DNA from: Salinicola salarius
Lineage (GTDB): Bacteria; Pseudomonadota; Gammaproteobacteria; Pseudomonadales; Halomonadaceae
Reading direction: 5' to 3'
Assembly (NCBI RefSeq): GCF_002179555.1
Contig: NZ_NHOU01000023.1
Coordinates: 1 to 50,530 of the forward strand
Length of the DNA: 50,530 nucleotides
Shown: in pieces, positions 43,849 to 50,530 of the stretch
Layout: the number at the start of each line of letters is the position of its first letter
Position numbering within the stretch: the stretch's first letter is position 1
Translations under genes and position numbers: made by a program
The notes under the pieces: model-generated
Database searches by the model: none
The model's input: only the letters and a program-made list of their open reading frames with translations
What the model was told of the DNA's origin: nothing

Positions 43849-44103
43849 ATGGTATTCCTGCGTCGATTTCTTTTTCTATCGCTGTCTGGCCGATGCATCT
43901 CGGCTCTTTGTAGCAGTGTGTAACGATAGTAATGCCTATCAGCCGATTCAACGTCACAAAAAGAATGATTTTGTGATTCCAATTTCCGGCACGAGGCGCG
44001 CCATGCTAGCCGCCACGCCCCGCCCCACATGAGGTAGCCAGGCCTCTCCCCAAGATCAGACCCGCGTTGCGCGCACGCACATTAAAAATTTCTCAAATGG
44101 GCC
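43849..44103. other. Divergent intergenic region between bcsP and fliC
   Basis: Left of the sigma-28 promoter this region is fairly AT-rich (43860-43990) and must carry the bcs operon promoter on the minus strand, but I could not pick a convincing -35/-10 pair. No small ORF of note. Confidence 0.4.
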
Positions 44104-44130
44104 TAAAGCAAAATTGGGTAGCGCCGATAA
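44104..44130 (+). promoter_or_regulatory. Sigma-28 (FliA) flagellar promoter of fliC
   Basis: TAAAGCAA (44104-44111), an 11-base spacer, then GCCGATAA (44123-44130): the -10 is a perfect match to the FliA consensus and the -35 keeps TAAAG. It lies 105 bases before the fliC ATG, so the mRNA has a leader of about 100 bases. Confidence 0.92.
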
Positions 44131-44235
44131 CAGGGGTAACGGCCACGGGGCCGTTGCAGCAGGATCCGGCATTACCTGCCTTCGCGCAGCGGATCAGGCC
44201 CAAATTGCCCTCTCATGTGAGAAAGGAATACGACA

Positions 44236-45387
44236 ATGGCAGTTATCAATACCAACATCACCTCGCTGATCGGTCAGCAGAACCTGAACAAGTCCCAGAG
44301 CTCGCTGTCCACCGCCATGGAGCGTCTCTCTTCCGGCCTGCGCATCAACAGCGCCGCTGATGATGCCGCTGGCCAGGCCATCGCCAACCGCATGAGCAGC
44401 CAGATCACTGGTCTGTCTCAGGCACAGCGTAACGCCAACGACGGTATCTCCGTTGCCCAGACCACTGAAGGCGCCCTGAACCAGGTCAACGACAACCTGC
44501 AGCGCATTCGTGAGCTGACCGTACAAGCCCAGAACGGCACCAACTCTCAGGATGACCTGAACTCCATCCAGAACGAGATCGGTCAGCGTCTCACCGAGAT
44601 CAACCGCATCTCCGACGAGACCAGCTTCAACGGTGTCGATGTCCTCGCCAAGAACGAAGATCTGAAAATCCAGGTCGGCGCCAACGACGGCGAGACCATC
44701 GAAATCAGCCTCAAAGAAATCAATGCCAAAACCCTCGGCCTCGACGATTTCAACGTCAATGGCGCTGTGGGTACCGTTGCGCAGTCAACTGGCGATACAG
44801 GTACCATGGCAACTCAGCTTGGCCTGGATGGAAGCGACTTCGGTACAGCAGCAGGCTCTTCTAGCTTTGCAGATGTTGTTGGTGCCGCTGAAACGACTGC
44901 AGCTAAGGCCATCGATGTTGAAGGCTTCACTGCAAGTACTGCAGCCGGTTCTCTACAGATGGATGAAGCTGGTAACTTCTTCATTGAAGGCACCGATGCA
45001 GATGGTGTTACTGCCTATGTCGCCGCTGAAGTCACTGTAGATGTTGATGAGACTACTGGAGAGGTGACCGGCCTGTCGGTTACCACGGGTGACACGATGG
45101 TGGGTAGTCGTTCTGACAGCCCGCTGGCTTCTCTGGATAAAGCGCTGAGCGATGTGGACAGTCTACGTTCTGATCTCGGTGCCATCCAGAACCGATTCGA
45201 TAGTGCCATCACCAACCTGAACACGACCGAGACCAACCTGACTTCTGCACGTTCACGCATCGAAGATGCCGATTATGCGGATGAGGTCTCCAACATGACT
45301 CGCGCCCAGATTCTGCAGCAGGCTGGTACATCCGTACTGGCCCAGGCAAACCAGACGCCGCAGTCTGTGCTCTCCCTGCTGCAGTAA
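44236..45387 (+). CDS. fliC: Flagellin
   Basis: A 383-residue filament protein. The N-terminal D0/D1 (about 1-140: AVINTNITSLIGQQNLNKSQSSLSTAMERLSSGLRINSA, NANDGISVAQTTEGALNQ) and the C-terminal D1/D0 (about 300-383: SALADVDS-like LSDVDSLRSDLGAIQNRFDSAITNL, ARSRIEDADYADEVSNMTRAQILQQAGTSVLAQANQ) are standard. The central 140 residues are Thr/Ser/Gly/Asp-rich and less GC-rich in codon choice than the ends. This is the surface-exposed hypervariable part and a likely O-glycosylation target. Transcribed from a FliA promoter and ended by an intrinsic terminator. The next gene is a large glycosyltransferase fusion. Confidence 0.96.
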   Translation: MAVINTNITSLIGQQNLNKSQSSLSTAMERLSSGLRINSAADDAAGQAIANRMSSQITGLSQAQRNANDGISVAQTTEGALNQVNDNLQRIRELTVQAQNGTNSQDDLNSIQNEIGQRLTEINRISDETSFNGVDVLAKNEDLKIQVGANDGETIEISLKEINAKTLGLDDFNVNGAVGTVAQSTGDTGTMATQLGLDGSDFGTAAGSSSFADVVGAAETTAAKAIDVEGFTASTAAGSLQMDEAGNFFIEGTDADGVTAYVAAEVTVDVDETTGEVTGLSVTTGDTMVGSRSDSPLASLDKALSDVDSLRSDLGAIQNRFDSAITNLNTTETNLTSARSRIEDADYADEVSNMTRAQILQQAGTSVLAQANQTPQSVLSLLQ

Positions 45388-45418
45388 TGCCCCCCAGGTA
45401 GTCTTTGTCGTACTAATG

Positions 45419-45446
45419 AAGCGGGCCCATTCGGGCTCGCTTTTTT
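45419..45446 (+). terminator. Intrinsic terminator after fliC
   Basis: Stem GCGGGCCC (45421-45428), loop ATTC, stem GGGCTCGC (45433-45440), then six T residues (45441-45446). It separates fliC from the glycosyltransferase gene. Confidence 0.95.
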
Positions 45447-45532
45447 AGTGATACTTCTCGTTTTTTCCGCAAAAGACGCAAAAGCCTCCCCTTCGAATGG
45501 CTTTTCCTCTCTTTAGCATGATGGCATCGCTT

Positions 45533-45538
45533 TATAGT
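45533..45538 (+). promoter_or_regulatory. Possible -10 (TATAGT) for the glycosyltransferase-sulfotransferase gene
   Basis: TATAGT lies 34 bases before the chosen ATG (45572). No good -35 or FliA element is visible, so the call is weak, but some promoter is needed after the fliC terminator. Confidence 0.3.
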
Positions 45539-45571
45539 GGCGGTATCGACCATTGTCATCGTGCGATCCCT

Positions 45572-48500
45572 ATGCCCAAGAAACGCCAACGCCGCCCAGC
45601 AAGTGCCAACGACAGACTCACGTTATCTCAAGCCCGCAAGCAGACCCACCGCCACCCTACGGACCCCGACGCATGGCTTGCATTAGCTAGGCTGCAGGCT
45701 GGCCAGAAAGAGTTCGATGACGCCAGAGCCTCATTGGAGCAAGCGCGGAAATTGCGCCCTAGTCATCATGAACAAGAAGAGTGGCTCGGCCATGTCGCCC
45801 ACAAGCAGCATCGCCTGCAAGACGCGCTTCAACATCTCCGGGAGGCACAGGCGCTGGAGCCGGGCTCCACATTCGGCCTGGTAACACTTGCTTCTCTCTA
45901 CCTCGAACTCGGTGGGCCACAACAGGCTCTCGAATACGCCCAACAAGCCTGGCAAGCCGAGCCTAAGAATATGCGGGTCATGGACGTGCTTGCCAGCAGC
46001 CTGAGTGCGCTTTATCGCTATGACGAAGCCATACAGATATTCGACCATCTGACTGACTTGGCGCCAGACCAATTCGTACATTGGAACAATGCAGGCAACA
46101 TGCGTCGAGAACTGGGCCTGCTGGACGAGGCATATCGCTGCTATCAAAAAGCCAGCGAGCTGGCGCCGCACAACGCCATAGCCTATTCCAATCATCTGAC
46201 GGCACTGCACTACGATCCTCGCGCCAGCCGCGCCGAAATTGCCGCCTTTGCCAAATCCTGGGAAAAGCGCTTTGCACCCAAAGCGGATGCACTCCCATCT
46301 CGGCCAACAGATGCCGTCAAATCCTACCAACGCCCGTTAAACGTCGGCCTGCTCTCGGATGGCTTCCGCAAGCATCCCGTAGGCAAGATGATCGTGCGTT
46401 GCCTGGAAAACCTACCGCCAAACCAATTGGAACTAGTTGCCTATACCAGTAGCGAAGTCAACGATTCGCTGACACGCCGTATCAAGCCGCTGATGCAAAA
46501 ATGGCGCTCCATCCAACACCTGAGCGATGACGACCTCATCCAGCTGATTCGCGATGATGAAATCGATATTCTCATCGATCTTTCAGGCCATAATGCCGGT
46601 ACGCGTATGCGTGCGATTGCCATGCAACCGGCGCCATTGATCGTCAAATGGGTCGGCGGGCTGATCAATACCACGGGTGTGCAAGCCATCGACTACCTGA
46701 TCAGCGATCATGTCGAGACGCCCGAAGGCGAAGACGAGTACTACACCGAGAAACTCATTCGCCTGCCGGGTGATTACATCGTTTTCGAGCCGCCCGAGGA
46801 TTTGCCCGCATTGGGCGAACTGCCGGCAAAGCGAAACGGCTACGTCACCCTGGCATGCTTCAATAACCCCACCAAGCTCAATGATGTCACGCTCAAGCAG
46901 TGGGCGAGCATCATGCACGAGTTGCCTGATTCCCGTTTGCTGCTCAAGGGGCGCCCCTATACCAGCGAGAGCTTCTGCGAGCGCCTTTACACCCTGCTGG
47001 AAAACGAAGGCATCGCTCGCGAGCGTTTGATCATCGAGGGGCCGGGCACCAATCATGAGATGCTAGACGCCTACAATCGCGCGGATATCGCTCTCGACCC
47101 CTGGCCCTATTCGGGCGGTTTGACGACCTGCGAAGCCTTCATCATGGGAGTGCCCGTGGTCACGCTCCCCGGCCCGACTTTCGCTGGCCGCCACAGCGCG
47201 ACGCACCTGGTGAACGCCGGCATGCCGGAACTGGTGGTCAATAGCTGGGAGGAGTACCGCGCCCGCGTGATCGGACTTGCCAGCGACCTTGATAGCCTGA
47301 GCACCATTCGTCAGCACCTGCGTGATGTATTGCTGCAATCCCCGGTATGCGACGGCCCGCGATTCGCCAAACATTTCACCGACGCCATGCGCGCCATCTG
47401 GCAGCGTTACTGCGATGACAAGGCCCCCACCGCCCTCACATTCAACAAGGAAGGCGAAGCCCGGTTCGAGGACGAAGACGCGCCGGTGAACATCCATTAC
47501 GCCGAGGCCCCCGCGGACAACTCGAGATTTCAGTGGCAATTCGAAGGCAAGCTCATCGCCGTGGACAACGGCGGACAACTGCTTGAAAGCGACGTCGTTC
47601 GCCAGTTGTTGCAGAAGGAGGTACTCGAGCTGATCGCCTTCGACCCCAGCAGCCAGGCACTGGATACCTCGCTCAAGCAATACAAAGGCGTGCATTACTA
47701 TCCCAATGCGACACTGGGAGACGGCCAGCCAGGCCAACTGTATGCCTGTCTCGATCCCAATTTGAGCGCGAGCCTGGCGCCCCTGGGCGACGAGCACCAG
47801 CCCGAGGCCATCCGTAAAGGCAGCCAGGTACTCACCCGGCTACCGCTCAACACCATCGCGTTGGATAGCATCCAGGGCCTGCCCGCCATCGACTGGCTGG
47901 TACTGGATGCGCTGAACGACGCCGCTGCGATCCTCGACAACGGCACCCAGGCGCTGAAAGAGACCCTGCTGCTCCAGGTGGAGGTCGCGTTTCAGCCCAC
48001 CCACGAACGCCAACCCAACCTGGCGGAACTGCAACACTGGGCAAGCCGAAACGGTTTTCGGTTTTATCGGCTACACGAGCCGCAACACCGCAGCCACCTC
48101 CCCGAGGACATACCGGAGACGCAACGTCAGGCTACCGAGCTGACAAGTGCCGATGCACTGCTGTTGCCCAGCCACGCCCGAATGGAAACGCTCTCCGATA
48201 ATCAGCGCACGCGGCTCGCGTTTTTGCTGCACACGGCTTATGGCGTGAAGGATATGGCGTATGCCCTATTAGCCTCTTTTACCGGAGGTAAAAAAGCAGA
48301 AAAGTATCTAGCGAAAGAAAACTTAGCAGTAAACACCAACACACCTGAAACCCCATCTCAGCTAAACTCATCGCAAGATCTCAAATCGGTTTTGGAGGAA
48401 TCCGAACACTTTTACCTTCAATCCAAAGAGCAACTGGAAGAGACAGTTTCCAAATATGAAAAAGCACTAACCCAAGACCCCAGAGACAATATCTCATTCT

Positions 48501-50083
48501 TCTTATTAATCCAAGCAATCAAAGCAAAACCGGCTATTGAACACTCACTTGATGAAAAATTAAAGAGTATTGGCTGGAGCGACAAACGCTCTATCTTCCA
48601 ATACTGGTTCAGTTATCATGAAGTGATTTCTAAAGTAGAATCTCCAAGAATCAGCATCATCGTTGTAAGCGCAGTACCGAACAAAAAAGTTTTAGAGTGC
48701 TTGAAAGCGCTAAATTCGCAAGGAAAAAACATCGCTCAAATCATTTTTGTCAGCAATGGTCCATGCAAAGATGACTTTCCGCTTCTGAATAGCTACGTGA
48801 ATAACTACATACAGCTAAAGGGTAATGCTGGTGCTTCACATGGGCGTAATGTAGGTGCATTATTTGCCAATTCACCATTGCTACTGTTTGTTGACGATGA
48901 TGGATTGCCAGAAAAAGATTTTATTAGTTCGCACATAGCCGCTCATGCTAACAATAATATTTTATCTGTTAGGGGAAAGTGCCTTCCTTTCGAAGAAGGT
49001 ACAATACCGCCTCATTACAATCCATCAAAAACACCTTGTATTATGCCAGTAAATTTAGAGGGAAACTCTTCTTATAAATCTATTCAGTTTTATGCTATAG
49101 GCGGCTGGGAAGATCGGATTATGTATGGTCACGAAGGGTTAGAACTGGCCTATAGGTTACTCAAGCTTGACTATGATCAAAGCAGACAAATATATCATCC
49201 GAAGCCATGCCTAAGGCATAATTATTATCATGGCAGCGCTCACCTTGAAACCAAGATGCAACGCTTGGCAGCGTCTTCCTTTCTCATCAGTCATATTGCC
49301 CCTGGATGGGACAAGGTTAAATGGGAAAGCAATAAAACCAGCCATAAAAAAAGAAATAATAAGCCTGCACAGGTATGGCTGCGAGACAAAAATGCGTTAG
49401 ATCTCAACTATATGATAGTTGGTTGCGGAAGAAGTGGAACCAAATCTATGGCTGAGTTATTGACAAAATCAGGATTAAACATTGTTCACGAAAACTATTT
49501 TCGCTGGAACTTAGGCACGGGGAACAAATGGGCGCCTGGCTCCATTACAAACACATTCAATAAAGAATATGTTGCCAGCCTCAAGGTACCCTTCGAACTA
49601 GACGGAGAGTCCTCATGGCTCGCCGCGCCATTTATTGACATGTTTTCGGATGAAACAAAGTTTATATATTTAGTTCGCGACCCCATTAAGGTCATAAGCT
49701 CTTTCTATGATTTAGGTGTTATGCATAAAAATTCTTTATCGCCAAGTATACGCTTCGCTCAAGAAATTTTTAGCGACATAAACACAGACGATGAACTGTA
49801 TAACTCCATTTCCTATTACTTCTTATGGAACAATTTGATTTCAGAAAAGATCAAGAAAAAAAAGAGCATAATCTTAAACATTGAAAGTCTAGACACAAAG
49901 AGAGCAGAAGATTTTCTTGGAATCAAACTTAATGAAACACCCCATTTGAATACAAAATTTAGCGAAAAAATAAAAAGAATTGAAAAAGGCAGAATATTAG
50001 AAACTATTGAGAGAAGCTCTAAATTCAGCAAGCAATTCGCCGAGACCATAGCGCTGATAAACAAAATCTCGCCGGACCTGTAA
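45572..50083 (+). CDS. TPR-GT41-FkbM-like-GT2-sulfotransferase fusion, candidate flagellin glycosylation enzyme
   Basis: A 1503-residue cytoplasmic-looking protein with no signal peptide. Residues about 30-245 are TPR repeats. About 255-620 is a GT41 (OGT/SPINDLY) domain: LNVGLLSDGFRKHPVGKM, LIDLSGHNAGTRM with the conserved His, ACFNNPTKLNDVTLKQW, and YSGGLTTCEAFIMGVPVVTLPG. About 650-895 resembles a degenerate FkbM methyltransferase (LIAFDPSSQ, TIALDSIQGLPAIDWLVLDAL, LLLQVEVAFQP). About 1020-1200 is a GT2 domain (ISIIVVSAVPNKK; NAGASHGRNVGALFA; LLLFVDDDGLPEKDF). About 1280-1503 is a sulfotransferase (IVGCGRSGTKSM phosphosulfate loop; FIYLVRDPIKVISSFYDLG). Base composition turns AT-rich after about 48290. 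The start is uncertain; the frame is open from 45497. Confidence 0.85.
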   Translation: MPKKRQRRPASANDRLTLSQARKQTHRHPTDPDAWLALARLQAGQKEFDDARASLEQARKLRPSHHEQEEWLGHVAHKQHRLQDALQHLREAQALEPGSTFGLVTLASLYLELGGPQQALEYAQQAWQAEPKNMRVMDVLASSLSALYRYDEAIQIFDHLTDLAPDQFVHWNNAGNMRRELGLLDEAYRCYQKASELAPHNAIAYSNHLTALHYDPRASRAEIAAFAKSWEKRFAPKADALPSRPTDAVKSYQRPLNVGLLSDGFRKHPVGKMIVRCLENLPPNQLELVAYTSSEVNDSLTRRIKPLMQKWRSIQHLSDDDLIQLIRDDEIDILIDLSGHNAGTRMRAIAMQPAPLIVKWVGGLINTTGVQAIDYLISDHVETPEGEDEYYTEKLIRLPGDYIVFEPPEDLPALGELPAKRNGYVTLACFNNPTKLNDVTLKQWASIMHELPDSRLLLKGRPYTSESFCERLYTLLENEGIARERLIIEGPGTNHEMLDAYNRADIALDPWPYSGGLTTCEAFIMGVPVVTLPGPTFAGRHSATHLVNAGMPELVVNSWEEYRARVIGLASDLDSLSTIRQHLRDVLLQSPVCDGPRFAKHFTDAMRAIWQRYCDDKAPTALTFNKEGEARFEDEDAPVNIHYAEAPADNSRFQWQFEGKLIAVDNGGQLLESDVVRQLLQKEVLELIAFDPSSQALDTSLKQYKGVHYYPNATLGDGQPGQLYACLDPNLSASLAPLGDEHQPEAIRKGSQVLTRLPLNTIALDSIQGLPAIDWLVLDALNDAAAILDNGTQALKETLLLQVEVAFQPTHERQPNLAELQHWASRNGFRFYRLHEPQHRSHLPEDIPETQRQATELTSADALLLPSHARMETLSDNQRTRLAFLLHTAYGVKDMAYALLASFTGGKKAEKYLAKENLAVNTNTPETPSQLNSSQDLKSVLEESEHFYLQSKEQLEETVSKYEKALTQDPRDNISFFLLIQAIKAKPAIEHSLDEKLKSIGWSDKRSIFQYWFSYHEVISKVESPRISIIVVSAVPNKKVLECLKALNSQGKNIAQIIFVSNGPCKDDFPLLNSYVNNYIQLKGNAGASHGRNVGALFANSPLLLFVDDDGLPEKDFISSHIAAHANNNILSVRGKCLPFEEGTIPPHYNPSKTPCIMPVNLEGNSSYKSIQFYAIGGWEDRIMYGHEGLELAYRLLKLDYDQSRQIYHPKPCLRHNYYHGSAHLETKMQRLAASSFLISHIAPGWDKVKWESNKTSHKKRNNKPAQVWLRDKNALDLNYMIVGCGRSGTKSMAELLTKSGLNIVHENYFRWNLGTGNKWAPGSITNTFNKEYVASLKVPFELDGESSWLAAPFIDMFSDETKFIYLVRDPIKVISSFYDLGVMHKNSLSPSIRFAQEIFSDINTDDELYNSISYYFLWNNLISEKIKKKKSIILNIESLDTKRAEDFLGIKLNETPHLNTKFSEKIKRIEKGRILETIERSSKFSKQFAETIALINKISPDL

Positions 50084-50089
50084 ATACGT

Positions 50090-50127
50090 TCATCTCTAGC
50101 TGCGGCTAACTGTGCAGCTAGAGATGA
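50090..50127. terminator. Long perfect hairpin after the fusion gene
   Basis: A 14-bp perfect inverted repeat (TCATCTCTAGCTGC, 50090-50103, and its complement, 50114-50127) surrounds a 10-base loop, seven bases past the stop. There is no T run on either strand, so it is a strong but atypical terminator or a transcript-stabilising structure. Confidence 0.6.
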
Positions 50128-50475
50128 ATTAATAAACCCTTCCCACCTCAAGAACACATATCCATAATTTTAATACTTCCAATAGCAGGGTTAAAAAATC
50201 TTGGATACTGCATCATTTTTTACAAAATACACACAAAAAGATATTTTTAAATAAATTTAATGTTACAACTGCAATATACAAATACTAGAGCATAGCACTC
50301 TTAACGCGACGGAATTTCACACTGACAAAAGAAAAAGATAGTAACGATATAAAGGCAGTTCAAGAATTTCTAAGCGATTACACTCATCATTCTCTAAACC
50401 ATTGCGCTCTTTTAGCTATCGATGGGGAACGGGCACGCTGCCTTTCGAAATCCTCAACAAAATGAAATACGTTAT
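50128..50475. other. AT-rich non-coding stretch
   Basis: Low-GC sequence continuing the composition of the 3' half of the preceding gene. I see no ORF of note, RNA gene or clear promoter. It looks like part of the same transferred segment or a decayed region next to a mobile element. Confidence 0.5.
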
Positions 50476-50530
50476 TTAATCATAGTTGCAAAAACTCGGA
50501 TAGCGTTTCAGCGTCTGTTCCAGGTCCTCG
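50476..50530 (-). pseudogene. Possible C-terminal fragment of an integrase-type transposase, running off the window
   Basis: The minus-strand frame entering at the right edge reads EDLEQTLKRYPSFCNYD then TAA (50478-50476). The first ten residues resemble the end of rve-type transposases (..DLEQTLKRYVxLYNH..), after which the sequence diverges and stops, as in a broken element. Only 18 codons are visible. Confidence 0.35.

Overview
The window is a GC-rich gammaproteobacterial chromosome segment. The gene set (CsiR/GlaR-type regulator, kdsA/kdsC, fused cellulose synthase with BcsD, polar-type flagellin, xanthine dehydrogenase operon, many ATGA-coupled genes) and protein style fit a halophilic gammaproteobacterium, most likely Halomonadaceae (Halomonas/Salinicola/Kushneria-like). 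That assignment is inference from gene content, not a database result.

Layout. 0.1-2.2 kb: a GntR regulator very like E. coli CsiR/GlaR, then an IS3-family element (1018-2222) with a nonsense-mutated transposase. 2.3-3.4 kb: cidA/cidB-like membrane pair. 3.5-4.9 kb (minus): kdsC and kdsA (Kdo synthesis). 5.2-7.1 kb: alkylation repair pair, an Ada-AraC-AlkA fusion coupled to an Ogt-type methyltransferase. 7.2-9.2 kb: His-rich DUF2946 protein and PepSY membrane protein (metal handling). 9.3-12.4 kb: a short ModE-like regulator and modABC, with a clear ModE-type operator before modA. 12.5-12.8 kb: a probable CsrA/RsmA-titrating small RNA with nine GGA motifs. 12.8-20.2 kb: RutR-like repressor, a RutR-type palindrome, xdhA-xdhB-xdhC and guaD, i.e. 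guanine/hypoxanthine to urate; the molybdate importer next door supplies the metal for Xdh. 20.2-24.7 kb: HMG-CoA-lyase-like enzyme and family III CoA-transferase, divergent LysR regulator and a lone TctC-type binding protein, perhaps a branched dicarboxylate degradation module. 24.9-26.3 kb: MscS-type channel. 26.4-30.7 kb (minus): manC, ugd and an O-antigen-ligase/polymerase-like protein. 30.7-32.0 kb: sparse region with one small unknown gene and an unexplained GC-rich block. 32.0-43.8 kb (minus): a complete, translationally coupled cellulose operon bcsP-bcsQ-bcsAB(fused)-bcsC-bcsD-bcsZ. 44.2-50.1 kb: flagellin fliC with a textbook sigma-28 promoter, followed by a single ~1500-residue protein that joins TPR, GT41 (OGT/SPINDLY-like), a degenerate FkbM-like region, a GT2 glycosyltransferase and a sulfotransferase. 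The last part is strikingly AT-rich. The right edge is AT-rich and ends in a possible transposase remnant.

The most novel item is the multi-enzyme fusion next to flagellin: its position and domains suggest a one-polypeptide flagellin glycan assembly and sulfation machine whose C-terminal half was acquired from a low-GC source. The Rsm-type RNA at 12.5 kb, the single-domain ModE with a perfect-length ModE operator, and the RutR-type operator at the xdh operon are further well-supported finds that ordinary ORF calling would miss.
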